A stretch of 64,000 bases of DNA from Undaria pinnatifida (GCA_012845835.1 JABAKD010000007.1:10048888-10112887); one strand, 5' to 3'; counted from the stretch's first letter, positions 12,946 to 24,133 are shown. Numbers and translations are program-made. The notes: a model not told the origin generated them from the sequence alone.

Positions 12946-14488
12946 AAGTGCAGGAGACCGCGCGTGCTGCGACAGAGTTACTAAGGTTTTTTACACCTGT
13001 TTGGCTATTTTTGTTCCTGAATGACGGAGCGATTTAGCCCAAAATCGTCGGATTGGGCGCCATTCTTGTTGTTTCGCAAGGTGTTGTTCATGTACCCATC
13101 CTAAGGCCATGGGTTTGTGCGTCGGGCTTCAGGATAGATTTGCCGGTAAACGAAGTAAACGATCTCCGTAGATGTAGCGACCGGTTTATTGTAATCAAAA
13201 AGGTTTAGATCGGAGTCTCAGGGGCGGCTTCGGGTTCGACGAGTGCAAACCTGGCGCCCTTCCTCCCTCACTATTGGCAGCAGACCTCACGAGTAGGTTT
13301 GGCAAGGCCGAGTCGAGCACAAGCGAGTCGGGGCTCTTGCTGGGAGCGTCAGCAGATTGAGGGGGTTGGCCAACCCTCTGTTTCCCACTTCCTCCTCCCT
13401 CTTCCTCTCCCGCCTTTTTCTTCATTCGGCGGGGGTAGGGGGGGGGGAGGGGGGAGAACTAGGTAGCCGGGGGGGCTCCGTGTTTTTTTTTTCACTTTCA
13501 GTTTGCTCACAACATCAGTTTTTGGGCAAGGCGTGTAGAGATAGACGAGCTCAGGTGAGGAGCTCCAGCTAAAACATGGTGCACCCCTGGCGTAGCGTCC
13601 GTGCATTTCTTTTTTAATCGCTCGACGGCGAGGCTACTGATGTCCACGAAGAAGAAGGTGCTAAACAGTAAATCGTGCTGAATAAGGACCCCTTGCGAGA
13701 CGGCCAAGGCCGATGTTTCTTGGTCGTGAAGAGACGTGGCGTGCGACCGACCGCCGACTACACTTTTGGTACTTTTGAATTTTTGAAGGGATACTGTTAT
13801 CAGGCCTAGCTTGGATGGATAAGCGATATTGATAGGTAAACTATTATCAATGAGTTGGTCAAACGGACTAACAATGCCCTCGAATCCTTAGCAAATGGCA
13901 TCGTCGAACAAAGCATGGGCCTTTGGGTCCTGGTTTCGAACATCATCTTCCCCCAAGAATAGAATTTTGAATAATCATCTTAGAAACATCCCACGGCTTT
14001 TCCCATGTCGGACTTTTGAAAAATACTCTCCCCAGTATCCCCAGGGAAATGCAATCGCGTGGATATCGGCATATATATGTCCGTCCGTGTACCCGGTCGA
14101 CCTGCTATCATCCTGCCGGTGCAGGGGGGGGGAGAGTGCTGTAAGGACTAGGTCGGGTAGGAAATTGGTCAGTCTGTGAACAGTTGTCAAACGGACTACT
14201 AAATTAACAGTACGCCCTCTAATGCCTTGACAATATTGCGACCGCGACCACCGCCGTGAAAAAACGAAGTTTTTTCTTGAGTGCCTTAAAAGTCGTGGGG
14301 TCACATAGTAGGAGGGATGGCATATAAACACACAGCACGCGCTGCGGCAGAGGCGCGCCATTTTTTTTCTACCGGACTCCTTGCTGGGAAACTTTGAAAA
14401 AAGCGAAAGGCACTACCTGGTACCCGATTAACAATTCCATGGCCTAGGTATATGACCAAGGCTACCGTATACGGTGGGGGGGTCTTTT
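12946..14488. other. Unassigned sequence with a G/C-run tract
   Basis: No gene is recognisable. A strand-asymmetric pyrimidine stretch followed by G-runs lies at 13375-13470. Short pieces reading TCAAACGGACTA near 13858 and 14187 match part of repeat G (27311, 27601). Confidence 0.4.
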
Positions 14489-14740
14489 CGACTGATTCTA
14501 CGATAGCCTCCCTCAAAGCCAGCGATTTCCTTCAACGAACGGTTCATGGCTGCTCGACAGGGAGAAGGATAATAATGAAAGAAAAGTATCCATACATTCT
14601 CCTTGTGTGCACAGGTCTATCAATCGATGGCGTCGGGGTGTCGAGGGACACCGTATTTTCAGGAGATACGACCGGGAGCTTGTTTTGAAACCGGCGATTT
14701 CGTTAAAGAAAAGTCGGGGGGGGCTACCGTAGTAAGACTC
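14489..14740 (+). mobile_element. Short TIR element, family C, copy C1
   Basis: The left end reads GACTGATTCTACGATAGCC and the right end is its approximate inverse, GGGGCTACCGTAGTAAGACTC. Between them come TTCATGGCTGCTCGACA, a (G)ATGACGTCGG-like segment, CACCGTATTTTCAGGAGATA and CCGGCGATTTCGTTAAAGAAA. The TIR extends about 45 bp inward. No coding capacity. Seven copies were found in the window. Confidence 0.78.
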
Positions 14741-14767
14741 TTCTGGTGGGCTTATTTTTCTATGGAT

Positions 14768-14966
14768 CGGGGTCACTCGCGCGAGTGACTTCCCTGTTCC
14801 TTCGTGGTCATAAGCTTTGCGAGGTCCGTCATAGTTTTGCGATATGAACCCGCAATGGCATGGTAAGTTACGCCGCTAAAAACAAAAAAGGCCGACAATT
14901 TTTTCCCTCTTTTTCCCATCAATGAAAGAGTGAAAACGGGGTTACCCCCCCCCCCCCCCCCCCCTA
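14768..14966 (-). mobile_element. Palindrome-bearing repeat, family D, copy D1
   Basis: It begins at the 16-bp perfect palindrome TCACTCGCGCGAGTGA (14773-14788) and ends at GTGAAAACGGGGTTA followed by a run of 20 C (14945-14964). The interior shares blocks such as TAAGCTTT..GCGATATGA with copies at 36.9, 40.9, 46.1 and 63.1-63.6 kb. There is no frame of note. Confidence 0.65.
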
Positions 14967-15951
14967 CCTATCTATGTACAAACGAAAATAATGAAAATAA
15001 GAAAAAAATCCCGATGGTTTTTTTGGGGGGGTTAAGAAGAGCCCTGTCTAATTCAGAAATAAAACTTTCACGCAGGCAAAATCGTACCTCCTCCATCAGG
15101 GCGCGCGCTTCATTTTGCATATTCCGGGCAAAAGGAACGGACAGTTGATTCAATGTGGCAGCGTAGATAGCGAGAAACCAACGATTAAAAAATATGTACT
15201 CCGGAGTATGTACTAAGATCTTACGAAGCTATAAATGCTACGGTAGTACTCGTAGCTACTCGTGCGAGCGAGCTTTTAGTCGCGGAAACAAACGGTCTTA
15301 TATCTGTGTAAACGTGCTACACAGCTACTACCCCCCAACCTTGTGCACGGCGATCACGTCTGCCTATACTATATCTATGAGATATCGGCCACTCAAAAAA
15401 CACAGATCAGATGTGCAACATTACAGAAGAAGCACGCGCCAAAGCCGAAAACAAACGTCTCAAAAAAAAATATGTATATATATATCCTCGTCGTATGCCA
15501 TCGCCTTGCTCACCGTGTTGGTTTATGTGTTAGTTTATGCCTGCGCACAGGTCTGATGTATGATGTGTATGACTGCATAGAATCTACGGAGATGGTAGAG
15601 TACAACTATTGATGTGATTGGCGGTCCCAATCTTAGATATATTCGAGTTGAGCCCGCTTTTTTCGGCGCAGTGTACTGGTGCTACTGTTGTTACTCAGTT
15701 CTCTACTATTTTGTTATCTTCGGGTGTGCATGTTCAGAGTGGCCTCCGGGACTCCGGTACTTTAATATATATTGCATCTTCTTATCTTCTCCTGCGCGCG
15801 ATGGTCCCTCGTCGGGTGCCGAGAGCAATCTCCCCGTGAGCCACGCTACGTCGGTGTGGTGGTACTCCGAGTGGGGGAGAAAGTATAGCAGGTACAGCTG
15901 GTAGAGCAGGTAGTGAGATATGGGGCGTCCTGCTTGTCCCATCATCGTCAC
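14967..15951. other. Unassigned sequence
   Basis: Frames of up to 120 codons (15194-15556, plus) are seen but none is recognised. The stretch upstream of 15952 could include upstream coding sequence of the conserved segment there, in the same frame from about 15840. Confidence 0.35.
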
Positions 15952-16078
15952 CTACATTATCGCCCATCTATGATGGCCTTGACGTGAATGTGACATCTAA
16001 AGTCACGTGGTTTCACCTCAACCGTGACATGGCTTCACGTCGAATCTATAAAGCTATCCTTCTACGGAGGGCACTCCA
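15952..16078 (+). pseudogene. Conserved coding segment, copy 1 (YDGLDVN block)
   Basis: This segment aligns with 62043-62168 on the same strand. It encodes PIYDGLDVNVTSK, then VTWFHLNRDMASRRIY, against VYDGLDVNAASTI, TWFHPNHDMVSRRIY in the other copy. Several differences are silent, which suggests descent from a coding sequence. This copy has one extra base before CTATCCTTCTACGGAGGGCA and so loses the frame. The protein is unidentified. Confidence 0.5.
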
Positions 16079-16620
16079 TTACATCGGGCATACAGATTGT
16101 CCATTACACCGACCACGTGTGTGTTTGTTCATAGTTTTACCAATCGAGGCACCATAACCAGGACAACCATGTATATGGTACAACAGGCAGGACAAAAAAT
16201 TATCCAAAGGGGGTCTACCGGATTTTTCTCCACACCATTTTTGAGAGCTGACCACAGTTGAAATGTTGGGGAAAATTACCCCGAAGATACCCCCGAAAGG
16301 CGTACAATTGACCCGAAACGCAAAAACAATTACCCGAAACGACACCATCAGGGTTGAGCGAGTGACACCGAGGCCAAAGAAACTTCATACAATGCCACAC
16401 ACACATATGTTTCAACGCGCGCATATACATGAACTATTACAGCCGTAAACCTTTGCACAAGAGTCGTACTACTAATAAGTCTTGACATGACTAGTAGCTG
16501 TAACATCAGTCCCGCGCGGGAACCAGGCATTTATTTGCACGTACGTGCAAGGTTTTCAGATTTGCACGTAAACCCAATACTGCCCCTGCTGACCTCGAGA
16601 GCAGACCTCGAGCCCCCCAA
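16079..16620. other. Unassigned sequence before the telomere-like array
   Basis: No frame over 90 codons and no recognisable motif. GACCTCGAG occurs twice at 16590-16615 directly before the array. Confidence 0.4.
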
Positions 16621-16922
16621 AGGGTTGGGTTGGGGTTAGGGTTAGGGTTAGGGTTAGGGTTAGGGTTAGGGTCAGGGTTAGGGTTAGGGTTAGGGTCAGG
16701 GTTAGGGTTAGGGTTGGGGTAAGGGTTAGGGTTAGGGTTAGGGTTAGGGCTAGGGTTAAGGTTAGGGTCAGGGTAGGGTTAGGGTTAGGATCAGGGTAGG
16801 GTTAGGGTTAGGGTTAGGGTTAGGGCTAGGGTCAGGGTAGGGTTAGGGTCATGTCTGGGGTAAGGGTTAGGGTTAGGGTTAGGGTTAGGGCTAGGGTTAG
16901 GGTTAGGGTCATGTCTGGGGTC
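16621..16922 (+). repeat. Interstitial telomere-like array, (TTAGGG)n
   Basis: About 300 bp of G-rich hexamers are dominated by TTAGGG, with TCAGGG, CTAGGG, TTGGGG and GTAGGG variants. The phrase GGGTCATGTCTGGGG occurs twice, about 60 bp apart, at the right end. Unique sequence follows on both sides, so this is not a chromosome end in this assembly. It may be an old fusion point, a subtelomeric tract or a repair insertion. Confidence 0.9.
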
Positions 16923-17504
16923 GGGTTGGTCTGGGCACCGCAACCGTCGTTTTTGCTCGGACCTGCACACAAGGAGCCGCCATATACATACATAAATCGC
17001 TTTTGAATATGCGAGCAAATCCGAATAGCCTGGCGCGTACGTGCAACTTCGCGGGAGCTATGCTGCGCGGGTGGTTTTTTATAACGGATTTTCTCGGTCC
17101 ACATAATTGTTCTGGAAAAAAATAAGAGGGGTCCTGGGTGCGGGTCCAATTCGTCGGGATCCGAAGAGTTTTCGACGTTTCCATGGTGCCAATCTTGCGC
17201 TAAAATCTACACGGACGGCTTGAGCCGGGAAAACAACAGCGGTTTTTCGCTGATATCTCCCTTCAAAATTGAACAAATATGTATCTTTCGTCTTCTCCTA
17301 CAGCGCAACAGATATTGCGCCTTGACGAGATACGTTAAAAAAAATACGGTGGTAAAACAGAACTCATGTCCCATACATAATACATCGAGGCCCAATATTG
17401 TGACCGATATATATCCGGGAATTAGAGGGAGACAATAATTCACAAGCCCAACGACGAAAATAAGAAATCTGCCAGGACCAAGACGCTACGGCATCATTTT
17501 ACAA
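16923..17504. other. Unassigned sequence
   Basis: Overlapping frames of 60-105 codons partly extend out of the telomere-like array. None is recognised. Confidence 0.4.
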
Positions 17505-17797
17505 AATTAAACATACACTATCCTCCAGCTGTGAGATCAAAGATTTCGTCGAAACTCATCTTTGCAAGCTATGTGTGATACTTCAATCAAATCGCGCGTA
17601 TTACTGGGTGTGTGTCCTCATTGAGGATGTGGGTCGTCGACTCCCCTAAGAACTACAGTGTAGCTATCAGGGTCAACAGGGTGATGTTAGGCAGTCTGCG
17701 CGCGGAAACTATAAAACCCGTTTCGGAGGGGGACAAAATCTGACAGCTGTGGAAGGAAATGCATCAGTTAATCAAGTGAATCCTGTAAGTCGAATAA
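17505..17797 (+). repeat. TATA-box-bearing repeat, family E, copy E1
   Basis: The ~290-bp block matches 20008-20218 and 40187-40482. The conserved order is CTCCAGCTGTGAGATC, ACTCATCTTTGCAAGCT, CAACTACAGTGTAGCTATCA, GGGTCAACAGGGTGAT, GCGGAAACTATAAAACCC and a tail ending CCTGTAAGTCGAATA. CTATAAAAC looks like a TATA box and GTAAGT is a textbook 5' splice-site sequence about 90 bp downstream. It could be a promoter and first exon carried by a transposon or a multicopy gene. Function is inferred only from these motifs. Confidence 0.6.
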
Positions 17798-19116
17798 AGA
17801 ATATAATAGTAGTAGCTCAGATCCGGGGTCACACAACGGGCCCTTTTCCTCCCCCCTCCCTACTACGGCACGTACGTGCCTTCGTGTCATTTTTATCGCG
17901 AGCACAATTCAGCATCTTCTTCCCTCCTCGTCGACTCGCGTCGAATTGTTGTGCTTATTATATCCACGCTGTTGTTAGGCATTCTCAGCAGTAGTAGTAG
18001 TAGTAGTAGTAGTTCGTATAATAGTTGATACTTTTTTTTTTCCCCCTTTTTTGCAAATTGTTTGGCCTATTTAGCGGGTTCGCATCTCGCAAAATATAAA
18101 CAGCGCGCACGAAGAGCCTAACAGCGCAAGGAACAGGTGCGGGTCACCCTCGCGAGTGACCCCGATTCACATCTAAAAAACCAGCCCTGTCTCACCGTAA
18201 TTTTTTTTCCAGGACGGTTCGATTCGCCTAAATGAACCAGAGCTGTACGGCGATATATTTCATGTCTTGTGAAACAAGTGCCCACCTCAATACAATTCGA
18301 CATATAGACTATACTACTATATGAATGCTGAATGAATGTGAATGCTGAACAATAGGTAAGATTGTTCTGCCTGTACTTTACTATCGTCACCATCACCAAT
18401 CCAGCTGCCGACCACGATCACGATCACATACATATCATGCGCGGTTACGAGTATCGCGGCCGGTCGCCCCGGTGGCGTATCAGGTTATCCTCGAGCCTGG
18501 CATAGATGGGTCAGTTTCGTGAGTTCGAGCCCCCCCAGAGTGCATACTCGTATAAATTCGTGGGGACTTTTCCTTGCGCACAAATTGACTTGCGGAAAGC
18601 GCGGGAGCGTGAGTTAGCAACACTCGATGAGAATTCGACGAGCATTGGGATTGTTGAACCCTATGCACGATAAAGATTGAAGGCAAGAACCGGGGGGAAG
18701 AAGGGACGGCACCTGTGACCATGGCTTGTCCAGAAGATGGAGAGAAGAAATTTGGGGGGGGGAGGGGGGGGGAACAACGGCGGTGAAACATAAACATCAT
18801 CAGAATCGTAGCGGAGCTGAAACAAAAGCCCCTGTATGACACGCAAAACTGTCAGAAGACGGTTAGTCGATAAAGGAAAACGGCGTCCAGCGGTCAAGGA
18901 CGTCAAACCCGGCGTAAGGCGAGGGAAATCGTTCATAGCATGCCGTCTGTCAAGGGTGGAAGTGCCGTCTCCGGACATCTTTTTGTATAATAAAGGTGCT
19001 GCCGCCCTGACGTGGCCTCGGTCAGCGGTCGGTCACGGATTTTTGTTTGATCATCAACGAAGACAACAAGCACCATCGCAATCAAATAATAGTCACAGCG
19101 AAACAATGTTACAGAA
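17798..19116. other. Unassigned sequence with (AGT)n and a D-type palindrome
   Basis: An (AGT)n tract lies at 17989-18014 and a D-like palindrome, GGGTCACCCTCGCGAGTGACCC, at about 18141-18162. Frames of up to 120 codons (18480-18842 minus) are not recognised. Confidence 0.4.
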
Positions 19117-19395
19117 GACTGATTTTTTTACGATATAGCCCCCCTATTAAAGCCAGCTCGATCTTCTCTTTTTTAACGAACGTTTCATGGCTGCTCTCCA
19201 TACGAGCAAGGATGCGATAAGGAAAAGCCATCTTCATATTTTTTTCTAGATTGCCAAGGACTGTACCGAACGATCACGTAGGGGGGTGGCAAGGGGCACC
19301 ATATTTCAGGAGATAAAGCCTGGGGTTTTGGCTTCAAAACTGGCGATCTCATCGAAGAAACCTTGGGGAGGCTACTCCCTGCCGTAGAACGACTC
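19117..19395 (+). mobile_element. Short TIR element, family C, copy C2
   Basis: It opens with GACTGATTTTTTTACGATA (a T-run expansion in the TIR) and closes with GCCGTAGAACGACTCAG. It contains TTTAACGAACGTTTCATGGC, GGCAAGGGGCACCATATTTC and GGCTTCAAAACTGGCGAT as in the other copies. Confidence 0.72.
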
Positions 19396-20007
19396 AGAAT
19401 TGCAGCGGAGCCATCAGCACAACGTGAAAAATATGCATCAGCTGTCGTGCTGACACCAGAGAGAGGAAGCAGGACACCTGTTGTGCCGCCTACTATCTAT
19501 CGCTATGTCCTGCGTTCCCCGCGCCTCGGCGTGGACGACGAAAACTTCGAGCACTCTAAAACAAAAGCAGCAGCAGCAGCAAAACATCCGGTTGGATTGC
19601 ACAACCGTCCTACCCGATGTCGATTTGAATGCCACATGAGACCATGACAAGAAAACAATGTCCTGGTTGCAAGTAGTAATGGAATAATAGATGATGGAAC
19701 ATTTACGTGCGCCCAGAATGCTCAGGGTTTGACCCTGGGAAATGAAGCGCACAGCAGTGAGTGGCTGTTCGCAGAAAACCCTTCACAGGTTGGAAAAGTA
19801 TCCTTCTTGGTTTTCGGCCGAGGAGTTTGCCTCTTGTTTTTGAGTGTAGAGAATACGTACTGATGTATGCGCCGATGGTGGAGTCAAAACAAACGGTCCG
19901 GTTGCCAGAAACCATACACACACTTGCATGGCATCCGCGACGAACGGTCCTCCTGTGAAATGTGTATAGACTATGTATGTATGTGTGTGTTTCCATTCAC
20001 ATATATA
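19396..20007. other. Unassigned sequence
   Basis: No confident gene. A (GCA)n tract lies near 19570 and GT/AT-rich sequence near 19975-20010. Confidence 0.4.
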
Positions 20008-20218
20008 TTATAAAAAATGAAAATACACTCCAGCTGTGTGATCGAAGATTTCGTCGAAACTCATCTTTGCAAGCTGTGTGTGATACTCCGATCGCGCGCA
20101 TTACGAGTTGTGTGTCCTCATTAAGGGTATAGGTCGGCGACTCCCCTTACAACTACAGTGTAGCTATCAGGGTCAACAGGGTGATTTTAGTCAGTCTGTG
20201 CGCGGAAACTATAAAACC
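20008..20218 (+). repeat. TATA-box-bearing repeat, family E, copy E2 (3' truncated)
   Basis: It matches E1 and E3 from ATTATAAAAAATGAAAATAC through CTATAAAACCC, then breaks into an (AT)n tract at 20222, losing the part with the GTAAGT motif. Confidence 0.6.
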
Positions 20219-20639
20219 CCATATATATATATATATATATAATAATTACAGGATATTTGAACATGCACACCGGACTGTGTGTTCGACACGTTGTCGAGTA
20301 GTCGATACTTTTTTTTTTTGGCTTGCCGCTTCTGCTGATGGGAGCGAACCGCGCCGTCGCTCCTCGCGAGAACGAGACATGCTACACCCCCCGGGAAACG
20401 TCTTTTTTTTTAACAGGAAAAATCGCACGATGATCTTGTGCGCCCGGTGTGTCTCTATGAGAGCGCCATGGGCAGTAAAAATCCCCCCGAATACGTACCA
20501 TCTCGGTATTGTGCGCTTTGAAAGAGTGTCTCTTGCACCATTTACTTGCAATCTGCACTTTACATGTATGTGCACGGTGGTAGTAAAATTTGTAGCGTAG
20601 GCCTACGTTCCTCCTCCCCCTCTCTGAGCAAAAGCTCTC

Positions 20640-20822
20640 TATCCTTGCCAGCCCCACTTCCTTTGTCTGCCTCCAAGACCTGCTGCCAGTTTTGCTGTTT
20701 CTTCTGCTTCTGCTACTACTGCTGGTTGTATTGCTTCTTCTACTTCAGCTACTCCTGGAGTGCTGCTTCTACTGCTGCTGCTGCTCAGACTACTGCCACA
20801 ACTACTGCTACTACTGCTGCTA
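20640..20822. repeat. GCT/ACT-rich triplet tract
   Basis: Pyrimidine-biased imperfect triplets (TGCTGCTG, CTACTACTGCTG) are open in all plus frames. In one frame the tract reads as a Ser/Thr/Ala-rich stretch ending TTAAKEE, directly before the candidate start codon at 20830. Confidence 0.6.
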
Positions 20823-20829
20823 AAGAAGA

Positions 20830-21577
20830 ATGATAGCCACCACTCCCATGCGACGCCCTTGCTCTCGTGCATCCCTCGCCTCCTTCTTGCTCCTCTCCTC
20901 CTGCTTTCTGGACGACACTACGACGTCCATTGCCGTGGCTCTGAGCGGCGGGGCAGCACCGTGGCAGCGCGAGCACCCCGTCGCAATCACATCGAACGAC
21001 TTTGCTATGGAGGATAACGCACCACCAAAATTGAGCGAAGTGACAGGAACGGGAGGAGGAGGAGGAGGAGGAGGACACGGTGAAGAAGAGGGGGAAGGAG
21101 GAGAAGGAGGAGGAGGAAACGAGGGAGGGGGGGGGCGAGGAGGCGGGGAAGGAGGCGGTGGACGGGGAGGGGGGGGGAGGGGGGGGGGGGAGAGGAAATG
21201 AAGAAGGAGGACGGGGAGGAGGCGAAGGAGGTGGGGGACAAGGAGGGAGGGGGAGGCCAGAAGGGAGAGAAGGAAGAGCAGGGGGTGGAGGAAGAGGAGG
21301 AGGAGGGGCAGGAGGAAGAGGAGGCCTCCATGAAGGAACAGGCGGTGTTTCTGAATTTTTCGAAGAGCACCAGGAATCTAACCGGGTGCTCCAGCAATTC
21401 CCGTCGATGGCTCCCACGGCTACTCCTCCTGGTCTCCCGCCTACTACTGCTTCTAGGCCTGGCGTTGACGAGGTCGAGACAGACGCTGGTTGGAGGGCAT
21501 CATCGCCTTCTTTGGGGATGGCGGCAGCGACCGTGGCGCTTGCCGCGATTGTTTCTGGCACCTTTGTCATGACGTGA
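20830..21577 (+). CDS. Putative secreted or membrane-anchored Gly-rich protein, frame broken
   Basis: The first frame (20830-21201) starts at an ATG. Residues 8-35 look like a signal peptide: MRRPCSRAS followed by LASFLLLSSCF and a SIAVALS end. About 35 residues of mixed composition and then a Gly/Glu/Arg-rich run (GGGGGGGGHGEEE) follow. The frame stops inside an extreme G-run at 21160-21200. The next frame (21080-21577) continues Gly/Glu/Arg-rich, then a Ser/Thr/Pro region (PTATPPGLPPTTASRPG) and a C-terminal hydrophobic segment, MAAATVALAAIVSGTFVMT, before the stop. One indel in the G-run would join them, so it may be a sequencing or replication slip. A signal peptide plus C-terminal hydrophobic tail suggests export, perhaps with GPI or transmembrane anchoring. 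A minus-strand 261-codon Pro/Ser-rich frame (20785-21570) overlaps it and is probably the shadow. No known family is recognised. Confidence 0.45.
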
Positions 21578-21795
21578 GATGGACAAAGTTGTGCAAGGTT
21601 GGCTAAGTTGTGGGCGGTTGACTACTCGCAAGAAGCTTTGTGTCGTGTAGTGTCGCAGAGACGTGATGCCCATCTACGAAGTATACCCTGTTGCTGCTGT
21701 AATACTCTTACGGTCGGTATCTCGTCGTTACAGCAGTACTCGTGTCATAATGACGTCACAATCTTGGCTTTATTTTTTTTTCGCAGAGACGCACG

Positions 21796-21978
21796 ATGAT
21801 AGCATCTGTTATGCACGCCTCATTCATTGCTGTTATTGCTCTTTGTTTTATGTTCTGCTGGGTGGAGGGCGTCTGTGACCCCTTTGTCGATCCGGTTACG
21901 GCTACACCGACCGTGTCGCTTGCTGCTTGGATTTTTGCAGGCGCATTTTTCAGTGCCACGGGTTTGATTGGCAAGTAA
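21796..21978 (+). CDS. Small ORF with hydrophobic ends, paralogue of the 21.5-kb 3' end
   Basis: This 60-codon frame starts at ATG in the plus strand just after TTTTTTTTCGCAG, a good 3' splice-site sequence, so it could be a last exon. It has an N-terminal hydrophobic stretch (FIAVIALCFMFCWVEG) and a C-terminal one (TVSLAAWIFAGAFFSATG). The last ~25 codons align with the end of the preceding gene (ATVALAAIVSGTF), so the two are probably tandem paralogues or duplicated last exons. The product is unknown. Confidence 0.4.
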   Translation: MIASVMHASFIAVIALCFMFCWVEGVCDPFVDPVTATPTVSLAAWIFAGAFFSATGLIGK

Positions 21979-22549
21979 TACTAGGTTCGTAAATAGCAGA
22001 GGTTTGATCTGCCAAGTTGGTTGTAGAATATCGACTTCACCGACGGGCCCTTGATGTTCTTGCCGCGTTATCTCGCCCGACACATTTTCGTCATGACGAG
22101 ACATGAGATTTTGGCTCGGTTGGTTGCAGAAAGTCGCCGATGCATATATAGACTATATTGTCTATGGGTTGTGTTCGTTGTCGTCAGTTGCTGTTCTCGC
22201 TGTTAGATATACTTCTTGTCAGCAACCATCATGTCGTTACTCGAACATCTGGTATACATTGCAAGTTGCTAGTACGACAGACAGTTTTCAGTCTGGTAGT
22301 TGTCATTTATTTATCGAGATGCAATACGTAGCAAGAACAAGTTTCAGCAGTAGTAGTATCTTGGACACCAGGTATATCACGAACAGCAGTTTACGGGCTA
22401 ATCGTACCCAATACCTGGTACATGCAGCACGCACTCGTACACGTTGAGAGGGACAGTCTTTATTAACAGTAGGGATCTCTCTGGGTTCCAACCGGTACAG
22501 TAACAAGATATTTATGATGCGAGTTGTTGCTGAAGTAGCAAAGTAGTGT
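21979..22549. other. Unassigned sequence; downstream part of the duplicated block
   Basis: TCATGACGAGACATGAGAT at about 22092-22110 matches the sequence just after the stop at 21577 (CATGACGTGAGATGG) and near 25304, so duplicated 3' flanks are present. A 114-codon frame (22103-22447) is not recognised. Confidence 0.4.
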
Positions 22550-22630
22550 TGTAAGGCTTAGTTTGGGTAAGCTATTGGTGAACCTTTTGCAAGTGGACAA
22601 ACGGACTAGTACCCCACTAATACGTTAACA
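22550..22630 (-). repeat. Repeat G, copy 1 (inverted)
   Basis: GTAAGGCTTAGTTTGGGTAA ... CAAACGGACTAGTACCCC is the reverse complement of the ~85-bp units at 27311-27394 and 27601-27684. Confidence 0.7.
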
Positions 22631-23223
22631 GTGGTAGAACTAGTCTACATATTGGGTCGTGATTACATACCATATGAGATACGAGCTTTTTTTAACAACG
22701 AGGCTGCAGGATCTCACATGGGGCTCATAGCTTGTATTTTGTGTTTGATCGTACCGGATTCTGAGGATGGATTTGTCTTCGAGCTACGGACAGACGCACA
22801 GGCGCACCGCCCCCATGTGCTCACCCCACTTTGCTCACCATCATCATCAGCTCTCATCCGCTGAGCAAAGCAAGTCAACTAATCAATAAATCGGCTTGGG
22901 GGTCGCCGAACAACATCATCAGCTTCTCTTTTGTATTTATTTGGAGCTCTTTTCTTACGGGTTCACCTGACCGTGACCTGCGCTTGCCTCAAATCATATA
23001 CAAGTAGGCTGTGTCTTCACCGGGTCATCCGGAAGCGAGCCTATATACGAGCGTACACCAGCTAAGAGCTGATACACGCCCACACGTGCCATCTCGTATG
23101 TACAAGAGGTTATAACACTCGCGCCACAGCTGTGGGGTATTTGCGATTGCCAATGTTACCGTGTTTGAGATTTTTTGCCAACTAACTCTGGGTTTGAGGG
23201 CAGGACCAAAGCCACGGTGTGGG
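22631..23223. other. Unassigned sequence
   Basis: A 77-codon frame is open here but not recognised. Confidence 0.4.
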
Positions 23224-23350
23224 GATCACTTTTGGGGGGGCGGGGGGGTGCTGCAGTGGCTAGGGGTAGCTCGGGCGAGCGATCTCCCCACTAAATTTCC
23301 TTTTCGGTCTTAAGCTTTCTTCGTGCCGTTTTAAGTTGTTTGCAGTATGA
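23224..23350 (-). mobile_element. Family D repeat, degraded copy
   Basis: A G-run, CTGCAGTGGCTAGGGGTAGC and the imperfect palindrome GCTCGGGCGAGC are followed by CTTAAGCTTTC, in the order seen in other D copies. A similar stretch starts at 25355. Confidence 0.5.
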
Positions 23351-23597
23351 AATCTGCAGTGGAGTATGGTTAGAGATGCACACTGCCGTCAAGCAAATCG
23401 CCCCCGAAGAACTTTAAGTATTTTAGTCAGCGAGAAACACGGGCACTCCTCTTCTGCGAGTGGCCCAAACCTGAGTGTGAAAAAGTGGGTGGCTTCGTGG
23501 TCTCGTACGACGTTTGGGTCAGGAAAACAAACGAGAATTAATTGACTACAAATACTACTACTGTAAGTAGAAGAAGAGTCGAAACCGTCGAACACGT

Positions 23598-23720
23598 CAC
23601 GATCTAAAAGGTCAACCCCACCCGCACGAACAATCAGCAAGAGGAAAAAGAAAACATTTATTTATTTATTTTTACCTTAAGCCTATTTTACTCGTGGGTT
23701 AGTTGCTCTTTATTAGACTG
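23598..23720 (+). repeat. Duplicated segment, copy 1 (second at 24397-24515)
   Basis: AAGGTCAACCCCACCCGCAC, GAACAATCAGCAAGA and TACTCGTGGGTTAGTTGCTC recur in the same order near 24405, 24427 and 24477. The ATT tracts after both are followed by GACAATGTAGCGTG (23827, 24257). Confidence 0.6.
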
Positions 23721-23729
23721 TGACATTGA

Positions 23730-23730
23730 A

Positions 23731-23772
<42 letters not shown>

Positions 23773-23815
23773 CATTATTATTATTATCATCATCATCATT
23801 ATTATTATTATTTCA
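23730..23815. repeat. (ATT)n/(ATC)n microsatellite
   Basis: About 85 bp of TTA/ATT triplets with ATC interruptions. Confidence 0.9.
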
Positions 23816-24133
23816 TTTTCCATCTGACAATGTAGCGTGAGTGTCAAAAACCATAAACATGATGAAAGAACACAAAATCCAGATGAAAGCGTGGAACGAT
23901 GTTTCCAACAACCAAAAACCACGAAAATACTAGATGTACCTCCCTGTGTTCATGGCCCTGCCCCCTCCAGCCGCAAGAGCCAAGTCCTTCCCCCCATACA
24001 CTTCCGAAGAAGCATCGAACAACAACCCGCTATCCATATAAATGGCTAGTTTGTAACTGCTGCGTGTATGTTCCAACGCGCAGAAGGTTGTGCGGTATTG
24101 CTGCTCAATGCTATCGGCCGTGGCAAGGAAAGA

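Noticed and set aside
16791-17149. Minus frames with NPNPNP / LTLTLT repeats
   Set aside because: Translation of the telomere-like array.
19647-19862. Short plus frame with an Ig-like DDGTFTCAQNAQG phrase
   Set aside because: No start codon, only ~70 codons, and no second copy in the window; resemblance is too slight to annotate.
20785-21570. 261-codon minus-strand Pro/Ser-rich frame
   Set aside because: Complement of the Gly/Glu-rich stretch; the plus-strand reading has a signal peptide and a sensible C-terminal tail, so the minus frame is taken as the shadow.
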